64,000 nucleotides of DNA from CBDCVO01 sp965223085 (GCA_965223085.1 OZ244981.1:2480001-2544000), one strand, 5' to 3'. Positions 9,006 to 18,255 are shown, numbered from the stretch's first letter. Notes: generated from the sequence alone by a model not told the origin. Program-made: numbers and translations.

Positions 9006-9803
9006 ATGCCTTGTGCAACACGCAATGGAGTGAAGATTTATTACGAAAGTTTTGGTCAAGGAACACCGCTGGTGTTTTTGCATCCGTGGAGCACGAACCG
9101 TTACATTTGGGCGTTTCAGTTATTTGAGTTCGGCCGTGATTATCGTTGCATTGTAGTTGACCATAGGGGGCACGGGTTGTCGGATAAGCCAGCTGCTGGC
9201 TATGGCATTGGCGAGATGGCCGCCGACGTAAACGCAGTCATGAATGATGCCGGCATCGAGAAAGCCGTGTTGGTCGGTAATTCCATCGGCGGCATGACAG
9301 CGATGCAGCTGTCTTTAGACGCTCCCCAGCGCGTTATCGGAAATTTGATTCTAAGCAGCGCGACAAATTTTGGTGCGGATATGGATCCGGAAGCGGCTGA
9401 AGCTATGCAAACAGATTGGCGCGGGGTGTTCAGTACGCTTTTGAACGCCACCGTGGCAGAAAAATCTAAACGAGAGCGCCCTGAAATTCTCGCTTTTATG
9501 GAGGGCTGCTTTCGCATTGAGGACAATTTCACCGAAGCGGTTTTTTTTACCAGCGCGGCAGATCCGGATGGTGTTTTTAATTGGAATATTGCGGATCGAT
9601 TAAAGGAGATTAAGCAACCGACTTTGATCATTGCCGGTGAGGAAGACGGGGCGACGACCGTCGCGCACAATCAATTTCTTGCCGACAATATTCCCGCTGC
9701 AGAAATTAAAATCTATGCGGATGTCGGGCATTTTTGCCAACTCGAAAAACCCCGAATATTCAACGACGATCTGCGCGGCTTTCTAGCTCAGTTGGGCGTC
9801 TAA
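9006..9803 (+). CDS. Alpha/beta hydrolase
   Basis: A 265-residue alpha/beta-hydrolase of the esterase/3-oxoadipate-enol-lactonase-like type. The oxyanion strand reads FLHPWSTN and the nucleophile elbow is VGNSIGGM (Ser). The acid is probably Asp in AGEEDGATT and the His is in DVGHFCQLEKP, so the triad is complete. ATG 9006 is preceded by a strong purine-rich site (AGGGGG). A longer in-frame reading from 8829 overlaps noncoding sequence and is rejected. It lies 178 nt after the MinD-like gene, so it may have its own promoter. Substrate unknown. Confidence 0.85.
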   Translation: MPCATRNGVKIYYESFGQGTPLVFLHPWSTNRYIWAFQLFEFGRDYRCIVVDHRGHGLSDKPAAGYGIGEMAADVNAVMNDAGIEKAVLVGNSIGGMTAMQLSLDAPQRVIGNLILSSATNFGADMDPEAAEAMQTDWRGVFSTLLNATVAEKSKRERPEILAFMEGCFRIEDNFTEAVFFTSAADPDGVFNWNIADRLKEIKQPTLIIAGEEDGATTVAHNQFLADNIPAAEIKIYADVGHFCQLEKPRIFNDDLRGFLAQLGV

Positions 9804-10128
9804 GCCGGCCATTGCACGAGGCGCTCACTGCGCTTGTGCCAGTGGTTTTGAGGTGACGGGCATTTTCATTAGCCAGCGATGATGTGGGCCGTCATGCAAA
9901 TGGGTTTGCATTTATTCACTGGCGCAGCCCGATTTGGCCGGATCGGTCTGCGCCTGGGCTTCGTCCTCGCCTGAACGACTGTTACGATTCGGACGCCAGC
10001 CACCGCTGGGTCTCGCGCTATAAGCAGGCTAGGGTGGTGCCCAACGACGCCAGCGCTCGGCGTGTAAGGAAAGCTCGAGTCACGGGCGCGAATACGTCTA
10101 GAAAGTTGGTGGTGACCGTACGCTATCG
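9804..10128. other. Gene-free stretch between convergent genes
   Basis: No convincing gene is seen in these 325 bases on either strand; the short frames lack family features and have poor start contexts. The region separates two convergent genes. It holds one clear inverted repeat (9894-9911), listed separately, that may act as a terminator. Confidence 0.6.
9894..9911 (+). terminator. Candidate weak terminator hairpin
   Basis: A perfect 7-bp inverted repeat, ATGCAAA-TGGG-TTTGCAT, followed by TTATT. It lies about 90 nt past the alpha/beta hydrolase stop, between convergent genes. The stem is AT-rich and the T tract short, so it would be a weak terminator. Confidence 0.35.
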
Positions 10129-11103
10129 TCAAGTAAGCGCCACGATCGCTTTGTGGGTTGCGACGTCACGGGTTTCATTGACGGGGCTGACCGCGACGAC
10201 TGGCAGATCGGCGCCCGCGCGGCGAAACGCGTCGAGTTGGCGTTGGCATTCGGCAGCGGGCCCACAAATGCACACTTCATCGATCAGCGCATCCGGGATC
10301 ACCGCAGCGAGGTCGTGGCGCGAGTCGCTTTTAAGGCGCGATTGAAGTTCATCCATTGCTACGCCGAAGCCCGCGCGACGCCATTGCCGGCGGTAGTTCG
10401 GCAAACGGGCAAAAAAGGCCAAGTTATAGCGCGCTGCGGAACGGGCTTCGCTGCGGTCTGTGTGAATGAACGTCGGAATGCTCAAGATGCACGGTAGATC
10501 GCCTGGGGTCCGTGCCGCACTAGAGCGCGCCTCGCGGGCGGCCTCGATGAGCCCAGGTAGATACGACAGCGGTGATAAGAACGGCATAATGCCATCGCCG
10601 ACGGCGCCAGCAATTATCGCACTCTCGACGGTATTTGCCGCCACAAAAACAGATGTTTTTATCTCACTCCGAGGCAACCGCATAAATCCCTCGCCGGCCT
10701 CGCCGGCCAGCGCTCGTTGCACGAATGCAACGTATTCGCGGAGCGCGCTACGCCCGTCACCCATTTCTATCCCGAGCGATGCTAGCAGGCTTCGATGGCT
10801 CATACCGAGACCGAGAATGAAGCGACCGTTGGACAATTCGGCGATCGTCCTGGTACTAGAGGCGATCAGATAAGGATGGCGAAAAAAAATGTTCGCGATA
10901 TTCGTGCCGATCGTGATTTGAGACGTCGCCTGGGCGATAGCCTGACTTACCGCTAGAGCATCACTGCGACCTTCATTAACGAATACGGCATCGAATCCAT
11001 AGCGCTCGGCGAGAAGTCCAAGTTCGACGAGTTCGCCGAGCGATGCATCCGTTACCGTGGATAATACGATCCCCAAGCGCGAGTCTGTGGATGAAGTCGT
11101 CAT
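10129..11103 (-). CDS. Luciferase-like (LLM) flavin-dependent oxidoreductase
   Basis: A 324-residue TIM-barrel protein of the bacterial-luciferase superfamily. Visible signatures are the first strand RLGIVLSTV, ITIGTNIANIFFRHPYLIASS, and the conserved NGRFILGLGMSHR. The middle of the barrel has FVAANTVESAIIAGAVGDGI. The family uses FMNH2 or F420H2; many relatives are labelled F420-dependent by homology alone, and the sequence does not settle the cofactor. It is the last gene of a closely spaced leftward group starting at 18051, 53 nt after the hemerythrin gene. Confidence 0.8.
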   Translation of the reverse strand: MTTSSTDSRLGIVLSTVTDASLGELVELGLLAERYGFDAVFVNEGRSDALAVSQAIAQATSQITIGTNIANIFFRHPYLIASSTRTIAELSNGRFILGLGMSHRSLLASLGIEMGDGRSALREYVAFVQRALAGEAGEGFMRLPRSEIKTSVFVAANTVESAIIAGAVGDGIMPFLSPLSYLPGLIEAAREARSSAARTPGDLPCILSIPTFIHTDRSEARSAARYNLAFFARLPNYRRQWRRAGFGVAMDELQSRLKSDSRHDLAAVIPDALIDEVCICGPAAECQRQLDAFRRAGADLPVVAVSPVNETRDVATHKAIVALT

Positions 11104-11156
11104 CGCTGATCAATGAGATAGTGCGCTAAACCGCATAAAGTATGCCCAAGCACACG

Positions 11157-11702
11157 CTAGAGCTGTTCCCGGATTGTTGCCAACATCTTCTCGAAAGTAT
11201 CGTGGAGTGTGGCGCCAAACAACGGATGTTGCGCCAGTTCGTGATGCTCAATTGTGGCGAGCTCAGCGGGTGTCAAGAATTTATCGACTACGCCTAGAAC
11301 TTCTGTTTCTTCGATGTTCATATGTTTCCGTATAAGCGAGATGTAATTATCGGCCGCCGCTACGAGATCGTCACGCACAACAAATTGGCCGGCGGCGGCT
11401 GCCTCGAGCATGTCACTCAAGGGTTTGACTTGTTCCGGAAACGCACGATGTTGTTGTTTTAATTCCTTAAGCGTGGGGTCTAATGCGGCGTCATGATTGG
11501 CCATTGCGGTGAACAGCTCGTCTTCGAGCGGATGGTGAATGACATCAGCAAAGGAATTGTAGTAGCTGACAATATCGACCATGAGATTGAGATCGGGGTC
11601 CACCCCAGGTGCTCTAAGCTGATCGACGTGTTCGCTCAATGCGTCTAACAAGCGGCTCATGATTACGTGATCTTGATGAATACGCGCTATAACATCGGAC
11701 AT
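11157..11702 (-). CDS. Hemerythrin HHE domain protein
   Basis: A 181-residue four-helix-bundle protein with the diiron ligand pattern of hemerythrin-like proteins: HQDH near the N terminus, HHPLEDELF, a QQHRAF helix, and RKHMNIEETEVL. The C-terminal HHELAQHPLFG resembles bacterial HHE proteins linked to oxygen, NO or iron-sulfur stress. ATG 11702 is preferred because CTGGAG lies about 8 nt upstream; a GTG at 11711 sits too close to that site. It lies between a methyltransferase and a luciferase-like gene in the same direction. It probably senses or buffers O2/NO, but the exact role is unknown. Confidence 0.85.
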   Translation of the reverse strand: MSDVIARIHQDHVIMSRLLDALSEHVDQLRAPGVDPDLNLMVDIVSYYNSFADVIHHPLEDELFTAMANHDAALDPTLKELKQQHRAFPEQVKPLSDMLEAAAAGQFVVRDDLVAAADNYISLIRKHMNIEETEVLGVVDKFLTPAELATIEHHELAQHPLFGATLHDTFEKMLATIREQL

Positions 11703-11768
11703 TCGAAACACTCCAGAATTAGTGGCGCTCGCCGCGAAATTTCTGTATTGAACATGGCGGCACTTCTA

Positions 11769-12614
11769 TTACACTGCCTGTGCTCTGACAAGCCACGTCG
11801 CACCATCCATGATGACACCGTTGGGAGTTTCATAGGCGACCAGAGCCTCGCGCATTGCGCTGAGTGCTTTCTTTTTCTCGGCGGCACCTGCCTCCCGCAG
11901 CGAGGCTGCCGCGGGCCCCATCGCAGACATGAGATCAAGAGCGCTATCGATGGTGCCAATGTTGACAGCCTCGTCAACTTTCTCAACCGCGATGTCTCCG
12001 AAGCCCGCGGTGGTCAAAATTTCCCGGATCCGTACTGGGGTTGCCAGGGAAAAAGGTCCGGGTGTGCCAGGTTCGGGTTTTGGTGGCGCCGGAACGACGC
12101 TGAACGCAGCCGCGGAAGGGATCGCCATCCAAGGGTTTTCGTTAAGTTCGCGCCAACACAAAAACACCAAGCGCGCAGCAGGCTTTGCGGCGGTGCGGAG
12201 GTTAGTGAATGCGGCGATAGGATCGGGGAAAAACATTACTCCGAAGCGTGAGGCAAGCACATCGAATTTTGGCTGCGTGAAAGCGTAGCGACCGGCGTCT
12301 GCTTGTTCAAAGTGCAAGTTTTGTTGAGCGTTATAGCGTTCTCGGGCAACGCGCAAAATCACCTCGGAGATGTCGACGCCTAATACATAACCCGACTCAC
12401 CGACCGTTTTCGCGTAGGCCATAGCAGTAGAGCCACCGCCACAACCGACGTCGAGAACACGTTCAGCAGCTTGGGCATCGACCGCGGCGATTAAGTGTTT
12501 GCTTAGCGTTGTAAGCATCGTTTCCAGGTGATCGATGTGCTCCACCCAACGTTCACCGCCTTCCTCGTTCCAAAATGTTTCTTGGTCGTTGTTGGTGGCG
12601 CCTTGATTCGTCAT
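11769..12614 (-). CDS. Class I SAM-dependent methyltransferase
   Basis: A 281-residue Rossmann-fold methyltransferase. Motif I is VLDVGCGGGSTA, motif II is LGVDISEVIL, and a later strand reads FDVLASRFGVMFFPDP. The C-terminal half (AMGPAAASLREAG...) forms a cap typical of the UbiE/COQ5-like small-molecule methyltransferases. The N terminus (ETFWNEEGGERWV) resembles the W-N...G...W start of many such enzymes. It follows the amidase gene by 29 nt. Substrate not predictable. Confidence 0.85.
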   Translation of the reverse strand: MTNQGATNNDQETFWNEEGGERWVEHIDHLETMLTTLSKHLIAAVDAQAAERVLDVGCGGGSTAMAYAKTVGESGYVLGVDISEVILRVARERYNAQQNLHFEQADAGRYAFTQPKFDVLASRFGVMFFPDPIAAFTNLRTAAKPAARLVFLCWRELNENPWMAIPSAAAFSVVPAPPKPEPGTPGPFSLATPVRIREILTTAGFGDIAVEKVDEAVNIGTIDSALDLMSAMGPAAASLREAGAAEKKKALSAMREALVAYETPNGVIMDGATWLVRAQAV

Positions 12615-12643
12615 AGTTCGCGGTCTCGTTTGCAGGGCATAAG

Positions 12644-14050
12644 TCAGAATATCATAGGAGGACGTCGTCCAAACCCGGTAGCAGTTTCAAGCGCGTGCGC
12701 GATTTGGAGTAACTCGAAATCACGCCACCGTGGCGCCACGATTTGCACGCCAACGGGTAAGCCACTCGCCGTGAACCCGGCCGGCACCGAGATTGCCGGG
12801 CAACCGGTTACGGTGATTGCATAGCAGACCCCCATCCAATCGAGGTAGGTCTCCATCTCTACGCCGTTAATGTGGGTGACCCATTCTTTGTCAATATCGA
12901 ACGGTGGTACTTGGGTGCTGGCGCAGACGAGAAAATCAAAGCTTTCGAAAAACTGCGCGATGCGCGCAAGGAGCTGCGAGCGTGCTGTTTCGGCTGCGGT
13001 GATATCTTCTACCGTAAGCGCCAAACCTTGCTCTATGTTCCATATTAGCGTGTCTTTCATCGCCGTCCGGTCGCGTTCAAATGTGGCGCCAAAACGTGCC
13101 GCAAATAACCACGCTCGTAAGGTTTTGAAAATCTCGTCGGCGTCGCTCAAATCAGGATCCGCAGCATCAACTTTGCAACCGAGTGTTTCGAAAGCGCCTG
13201 CTGTGCTCTGCAATACTTCGGTAATGGCAGCATCGACCTCGTAATGACCCAAATTCGGGCTGTAGGCCACCCGTGTCTGCGAGAAATCTCGGTCAAGTTC
13301 GCGGCGATACATCGTGCCCGCTTCGGGCAAGCTAATGGGTACACGCGGGTCGGGGCCGGCCATGACCGATAACAGCAGCGCGAGATCGGCAACCGAGCGT
13401 GCCATGGGGCCGTGCACCGCAAGTTGATCGCTAGAGAGTTGGTTGGGCCACGACGGCACGCGACCGGGCGAAGGGCGCAAACCAACGACGTTGCAGAATG
13501 CCGCGGGGTTGCGCAGCGAGCCGCCGAGGTCACTGCCGTCGGCGAGCGGAAGTAGGCCGCAGGCTAGTGCCACAGCCGCTCCACCACTGCTGCCGCCACA
13601 GGTTTTGGACAAGTCATAAGGATTACGGGTCGCGCCGAAAATGGTGTTGAAGGTTTGCGATCCGGCCCCAAATTCTGGTGTGTTTGTCTTACCGATCAGA
13701 ATCGCGCCGGCTGCCTTGAGTCGCTCGACGAACAGTTCATCAATATCTGGAACGTAGTCGCGGTACAGCGGTGAGCCAAACGTCGTTCTCACACCAGCCG
13801 TCAAGCTCAGGTCTTTTACCGCGATAGGAACGCCATAGAGCGGTTTGCCCGCAGGATCGAAATCGCGCTCTAAACGCGCGGCTGTTGCGCGCGCTCGTGA
13901 CTCGCACAGTGTCACGATTGCATTTACCGTCGGGTTGATGTGCTCGATCCGATCTAGCAAGGAATTCAATGTTTCTGTAACGGACAACTCGCGGCGACGC
14001 AAACGCGCGCTGAGTTCAAGTGCCGATAATTTGTAAAGGGGTTGATCCAT
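12644..14050 (-). CDS. Amidase (amidase signature family)
   Basis: A 468-residue amidase of normal length. The Ser-cisSer-Lys triad is present: Lys in AVKDLSLTAG, the cis-Ser in TCGGSSGGAAVALA, and the nucleophile in DGSDLGGSLR. The C terminus (ISVPAGFTASGLPVGVQIVA) matches the family. There is no GatB or GatA-specific context, so it is more likely a catabolic amidase than a tRNA amidotransferase subunit. It is 18 nt downstream of the FHA gene, inside the same leftward group. Confidence 0.88.
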   Translation of the reverse strand: MDQPLYKLSALELSARLRRRELSVTETLNSLLDRIEHINPTVNAIVTLCESRARATAARLERDFDPAGKPLYGVPIAVKDLSLTAGVRTTFGSPLYRDYVPDIDELFVERLKAAGAILIGKTNTPEFGAGSQTFNTIFGATRNPYDLSKTCGGSSGGAAVALACGLLPLADGSDLGGSLRNPAAFCNVVGLRPSPGRVPSWPNQLSSDQLAVHGPMARSVADLALLLSVMAGPDPRVPISLPEAGTMYRRELDRDFSQTRVAYSPNLGHYEVDAAITEVLQSTAGAFETLGCKVDAADPDLSDADEIFKTLRAWLFAARFGATFERDRTAMKDTLIWNIEQGLALTVEDITAAETARSQLLARIAQFFESFDFLVCASTQVPPFDIDKEWVTHINGVEMETYLDWMGVCYAITVTGCPAISVPAGFTASGLPVGVQIVAPRWRDFELLQIAHALETATGFGRRPPMIF

Positions 14051-14068
14051 TATAATTTTCGTGACACA

Positions 14069-15004
14069 TCAATCTAATTTTGCGGTTCGCGATTCCACCC
14101 CGCGCATAAAACTCTCGATCGTTTCGCTTCTGCTTAGGTGGGGGATCGGTGGTTTAAGGACGTGGGAGTACTTCGGTGTCTGGTAATCCCGGTCAGCGCG
14201 TTGTTCAAGAGCTGCATAGGTCAGAACGACGATCAGCCCGCTGACAACCATGGCGGCGCGTGTGCAGCGTTCAACGTGCGTCGCGATCATTAAGTTGTAC
14301 TTCAGCATCACGGTGAGCGCGGCAAAAGCAGCCAAATATGTTGCGATTTTCCCCAGCGTCGCGCTGTTCGCTAAAAACTCCAGATAAGGTAGAAACCAGA
14401 ACAGTATGCTGATGGCGCCGGCTATGACGCTGCTAACCAGCAGTTGACTTGGAAACTGATGTTGGTGCTTCAGTACGCGACCGACCACTGCCCATACCCC
14501 GGCCCAGCATACGAGCAAGGCAGTGCCAAACAGTGCCCCGAGCGCATAGGGCCGCCACTCTAAATCGATAGAATCTGTGGCATAGCGCAGCACCGCGTCA
14601 CCACCGACGACCACGAGCAGGGCCGCTATCGGTGCCACCAAGCCGACCCGCTCCGGGTCGATCCACGGGGAAAACTGTTTTTTTGTTTCCGCGACCGGGT
14701 GATTCTCCCAGAATATGATGAACTGACTGCGGCCAACGGAAATTCGATCGCCTGAGCGTAACCGGTGCTCACCTGCCGCGATCGTTTGACCGTTAATGCT
14801 CACTGGGTTGGTGGATTGCATTAAACGCAGCACCCAAGCGGCGGCCGTGTAAACTAATTCGATTTGATAGGCGTCGACGTAAGGGTCATTAACGACAATG
14901 TCGTTGTCATAAGCGCGACCAATGCGGCACCGCACGTTCGTGATCCTGGTTGATTCGTGGGTGCGGCTTCCGCGCGAGCCGTGTTGGACGATCAATGTGT
15001 CCAT
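14069..15004 (-). CDS. FHA-domain multi-pass membrane protein
   Basis: A 311-residue protein. An N-terminal FHA domain (about residues 1-105, with CRIGRAYDNDIVVNDPYVDA and NPVSINGQ) is followed by 4-6 hydrophobic segments (VGLVAPIAALLVVVGGDAV, LGALFGTALLVCWAGVWAVV, LLVSSVIAGAISILFWFLPY, IATYLAAFAALTVML, AAMVVSGLIVVLTYAA) and a short polar tail. The usual phosphothreonine-contact SxxH of FHA domains reads DAYQ here, so phospho-binding may be altered or absent. The gene overlaps the preceding exported-protease gene by 13 nt, so the two are probably co-translated. They may form a cytoplasm-to-periplasm signalling or quality-control unit, but this is inferred from position only. Confidence 0.8.
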   Translation of the reverse strand: MDTLIVQHGSRGSRTHESTRITNVRCRIGRAYDNDIVVNDPYVDAYQIELVYTAAAWVLRLMQSTNPVSINGQTIAAGEHRLRSGDRISVGRSQFIIFWENHPVAETKKQFSPWIDPERVGLVAPIAALLVVVGGDAVLRYATDSIDLEWRPYALGALFGTALLVCWAGVWAVVGRVLKHQHQFPSQLLVSSVIAGAISILFWFLPYLEFLANSATLGKIATYLAAFAALTVMLKYNLMIATHVERCTRAAMVVSGLIVVLTYAALEQRADRDYQTPKYSHVLKPPIPHLSRSETIESFMRGVESRTAKLD

Positions 15005-16263
15005 TTTATATGGGTCAGCAGTTTCTTAAACATTCCGACGGCCAATCTTTTGCTAATCCCACTGGCACCCATTTTTATGACTGCGGCACGGTGCTCGTCA
15101 CTCACCGATGCCAGTAATATAAACGCATCATAGAGTTCTTTATAATCTTTATAGGATCGGAAACAACTCGACGCTTTCCAAGATCGTTGCTCAATTGCGA
15201 CAAAATTCGTGTGGCACACGTAATCGCTGACATAATCTTCGTCGTTTACGTTGCGCAAGGCACGATGGTTAAATCGTTCCTCGACGGCGCGATAGAATTG
15301 AAAAGAATTCAGTTTTGTAGTCGTCATCCATTCATAGTCGTAATAAAACTGACCGGTATAGAAATCGGGGTGTAAGAAAATTTCATCTTCAGAATGACAA
15401 TGTTGATGACTGCTCTGGTATTTTTCGTCTTCTTCTTCACTGCTGTGGCCCCAGCACTTCATGCTTGGGCTAAGTTCGTGAGGTAGTAGTAACTCTCCTA
15501 GCGGTTGTTGATGCCATTCGCTGTTCAGCAACGTAGAATAAAATGCTTCCTGATCGTCGCGCAGGGCACGTGCAATGGTTTTTTTGTGATCAGATTGGCC
15601 CACCCGTGCCCACGTATTGTCGAGAAGGTGTTTGAGTTTTGCCGCCGGCACTAAGAAACTCAACTGTTCTCCCCCGGTCGAGACATTGACCCCGACGACG
15701 CTGCGCTCCGCGTCAAAAGCTGGGCCGCCGCTCATGCCAGGGTTGAGTGAGCCCGAAAACAACAGTTTTTCATAGCGCGTCGTTCTTACCGGCCCGTTAT
15801 AAGTACCCTCGACGATGCTCATGCCAAGATCTTGGGGGTTACCCATCGAGTAGATTCGTTCTCCTTGGGCCAGCGCGCGTTCGTTTAATTCTAAGAATCC
15901 ACCACGAGGTAGGTCTGCGCGAATGAGCGCGAGATCGTGCACTACATCGATCGCATGTATACGACCGGTCAACGTATTGTCGTCGTGTGTGACGATCTCG
16001 AGACGATATTTGCCTGGTTCGTGAATGAGCGCGGCGACGACGTGAAAGTTTGTCGCCAAGGTGGCGTCGTTGTCCACTTTGAAACCTGATCCAATTGCGA
16101 ATTTGTCACGTGATCCAATATCAACAACGCGTATCTGGTAGACAAACGGATTAACGGTTTCAAATAGTGCGCTGGCGGTGTTCGCGACTACCGCTTGCGG
16201 GGTGACCAGTGCAAAAAGACTGAGCGCGATAGAATGCGAATATCGCGCGGTAGTACCTTGCAT
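14992..16263 (-). CDS. Exported trypsin-like serine protease with C-terminal extension
   Basis: About 423 residues. A signal peptide (SIALSLFALVTPQAVVA) precedes an HtrA-type protease domain in which the triad is intact: His in ATNFHVV, Asp in VHDLALI, Ser in NPGMSGGPAF. There is no PDZ domain. The last 200 residues are a different region with a strikingly acidic and His-rich loop (HSSEEEDEKYQ, HQHCHSEDE) that could bind metal. ATG 16263 is taken as start; GTG 16287 adds eight residues. It overlaps the FHA membrane protein gene downstream by 13 nt. It probably works in the periplasm. Confidence 0.8.
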   Translation of the reverse strand: MQGTTARYSHSIALSLFALVTPQAVVANTASALFETVNPFVYQIRVVDIGSRDKFAIGSGFKVDNDATLATNFHVVAALIHEPGKYRLEIVTHDDNTLTGRIHAIDVVHDLALIRADLPRGGFLELNERALAQGERIYSMGNPQDLGMSIVEGTYNGPVRTTRYEKLLFSGSLNPGMSGGPAFDAERSVVGVNVSTGGEQLSFLVPAAKLKHLLDNTWARVGQSDHKKTIARALRDDQEAFYSTLLNSEWHQQPLGELLLPHELSPSMKCWGHSSEEEDEKYQSSHQHCHSEDEIFLHPDFYTGQFYYDYEWMTTTKLNSFQFYRAVEERFNHRALRNVNDEDYVSDYVCHTNFVAIEQRSWKASSCFRSYKDYKELYDAFILLASVSDEHRAAVIKMGASGISKRLAVGMFKKLLTHIKWTH

Positions 16264-16288
16264 AGAGAAATGAGTATCACCTAACACT

Positions 16289-16975
16289 TTAGATATTTGG
16301 TGGTGGTACGATGCCAGTTAACGAGGTGCGTGCAGAGATTTCAATCCAGTTGCCGTCCGGGTCACAAACAAACCCGTACCGGGCGATCTTTGCAAAGCTT
16401 AACGGCGGCCTCCCGAGGCGTCCGCCGCGGCGCACGATCCCCTCACAGGCGCTGTCTGCGTCAAACACTTGCACCGTCAAGTAGCGGAAGTTTGGTCCCA
16501 CAAAGTCATCGGTGACAGAGCCGCCTGGACCACGCTCCACGAACAAGAGACTGTCACCACAGCGTGCGATGTGTTTATCAACATAGTCGAATTCCATTGC
16601 ATCGATATAGAACGACATCATGCGCTCGGGAGCGGGCGTTTGCACCGTGACGCCGATCCCCACGACACCCCGCGTCCCCGGCGGGACCAGTTCCACGCGC
16701 TCGCCACCGGGATGCGAGCCTTGCCACACTTGATCGCCGGCGCGCGCGATGCTCAGACCGACATAGCCTGATGGCGGCGTGGGACTGAATGTTTCGGGAA
16801 AATGATTTACTTTGATAACCGAATCGTGCGCATCGTAGCGATGTTGAATCGTGCCGTTGCCGAAATCCAGCTTATGGTCTAAGCGCAGCTTGACTTCTGT
16901 GCCCCAAAACCGGCGGTGTTTGTCGATGTCGTTGGTAAACAGGCCGATGTCGAGATGTGGTTTAGCCAAGCGCAT
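16289..16975 (-). CDS. VOC-family (glyoxalase/dioxygenase-like) protein
   Basis: A 228-residue protein with two VOC modules. The N-terminal module begins HLDIGLFTNDIDKHRRFW; the C-terminal one starts at VGIGVTVQTPAPERMMSFY and ends CDPDGNWIEI, the usual glyoxalase end motif with a metal-ligand Glu. It could be a lyase, isomerase or extradiol-type enzyme, and the substrate is not predictable. Its start lies 5 nt after the phosphotransferase stop, so they are in one transcript. Confidence 0.8.
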   Translation of the reverse strand: MRLAKPHLDIGLFTNDIDKHRRFWGTEVKLRLDHKLDFGNGTIQHRYDAHDSVIKVNHFPETFSPTPPSGYVGLSIARAGDQVWQGSHPGGERVELVPPGTRGVVGIGVTVQTPAPERMMSFYIDAMEFDYVDKHIARCGDSLLFVERGPGGSVTDDFVGPNFRYLTVQVFDADSACEGIVRRGGRLGRPPLSFAKIARYGFVCDPDGNWIEISARTSLTGIVPPPNI

Positions 16976-16980
16976 ATCAC

Positions 16981-18051
16981 TTAGCCCGGGAGAGCATCGA
17001 CGGCGTCGTTGTCTAATGCCTGATAAGCGCCGTCGGTGACCATTTTCATGAATAAGCGATCGCCCCTTTCGGTTTGTTCGACAATTACAGTCGCTGCTAT
17101 CGCCACCGCGAGTACAGCGAAACTATAGTGCCGATAGTCGGCCATCAAGTGGTCATAGGTATAGTCATTTACCCCGTAGCGAAGCAAGTCATCATGGTAT
17201 TGTCTGAGCAGATCGGCTTCGTGTGCCTGGCGCGTTTCGCGGTCAAATGCGCCGCCTAAAAAATATGCAACGTCCATCCCGGTGCCGAGAAAGTTGCTGG
17301 TTTGCCAATCGACGACAGCGATGCGTTCGCCGCCGAACAGCATGTTGTCGACGCGGAAATCGTTATGAGAAAAACACTTTGGCATATCACGCGGTGCGTT
17401 CCAAGCAGCGTGGCAGCGTATGAACTTAGCGCAAACTTTTATGACGGCCGGATCCATCCGGTGGGCATAGGTCTTCTCGAAATGTTCCCAGGAACTTTGC
17501 ATTAACGGTGTTGTATAGAAACCCTGGGCACCTTCAGGGACGTAGACCCAATCTTGTTGCATCAACTCGGAATCATTCCAAAAAGCGGCGTGCAATTTGG
17601 CGGCCTCGGCGAGTGCCATGCGCGCCTCAGAGACCGTACAGCCGCGCATATGGTCACCGGCCTGGGCCGGTGCCAAGTCGTCTAAGATCAAGGCGAAGTT
17701 ATTGGCCGTGTCAATTTCCGCGACGTAAACGCCAGGCGTGTTTATTTCAGCCTTGGGGGCGAGTTCGCGGTAGAACATCACCTCGGCACGATAAAAACCC
17801 ATCTCTCTGCCGCTAGTTGCCGCAACTTCGTTGTCGGATGGAAATTTCCCGACCACCGATGCCGGCGCGTCGGGAGGCGGTGATCCGGCGTAGCTCAGGT
17901 AGAACCGCCGTGTTTCGCCCAGCTGTCCGGTGCCTACTTTCTCAATCGCAAAATCAGCAACTGTGGCGTCTATGCCGCGTTGGCGCAACGCGCGGGTCAT
18001 CCACGCGGGCGTTATTTCAGTCGGTTTGAGAACCGGCAAAGGGCCGTTCAC
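16981..18051 (-). CDS. Aminoglycoside phosphotransferase-family kinase
   Basis: A 356-residue protein with the APH/choline-kinase fold. The Brenner motif CFSHNDFRVDNMLF carries the catalytic Asp and metal Asn, and IAVVDWQTSN is the DFG-equivalent. The N-terminal lobe has VVGKFPSDN with the ATP-binding Lys. Relatives (the EcKL/DUF1679-like group) occur with acyl-CoA dehydrogenases and SDRs in catabolic regions and phosphorylate small hydroxylated molecules; this is not an antibiotic-resistance gene by context. It appears to be the first gene of the eight-gene leftward group ending at 10129. Confidence 0.83.
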   Translation of the reverse strand: MNGPLPVLKPTEITPAWMTRALRQRGIDATVADFAIEKVGTGQLGETRRFYLSYAGSPPPDAPASVVGKFPSDNEVAATSGREMGFYRAEVMFYRELAPKAEINTPGVYVAEIDTANNFALILDDLAPAQAGDHMRGCTVSEARMALAEAAKLHAAFWNDSELMQQDWVYVPEGAQGFYTTPLMQSSWEHFEKTYAHRMDPAVIKVCAKFIRCHAAWNAPRDMPKCFSHNDFRVDNMLFGGERIAVVDWQTSNFLGTGMDVAYFLGGAFDRETRQAHEADLLRQYHDDLLRYGVNDYTYDHLMADYRHYSFAVLAVAIAATVIVEQTERGDRLFMKMVTDGAYQALDNDAVDALPG

Positions 18052-18255
18052 AGTTCGGATCCTCCCACTTCATCGCCTCGACGTAAGCTGCCGGGGGGCG
18101 TTATTGCGACGGTCTTTTTAGCGTTTTTATTGAGACCGCACGCGCATAGTACCGAAAATCCACCCCAGTGCTAGCGCGTACAGTGCACATTTGCTAGCTG
18201 CCGGGACGTTCCGGGTGCGGGACAGAGACGATGTTGTGGCGTAGGAGCGAGGAGC

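Noticed and set aside
9884..10345. Rightward frame across the gap and the end of the luciferase-like gene
   Set aside because: It is half antisense to a clear gene and has no family motif or good start site.
11667..12251. Rightward frame opposite the hemerythrin and methyltransferase genes
   Set aside because: It lies antisense to two genes with strong motifs and looks like a shadow.
16981..18051. Antibiotic-resistance aminoglycoside kinase
   Set aside because: Only the fold is shared; catabolic neighbours and overall features suggest a small-molecule kinase.
10129..18051. A defence island based on the FHA/protease, hemerythrin and methyltransferase genes
   Set aside because: No nuclease, helicase, toxin or mobile element is present, and the neighbours are metabolic; there is no support for a defence role.
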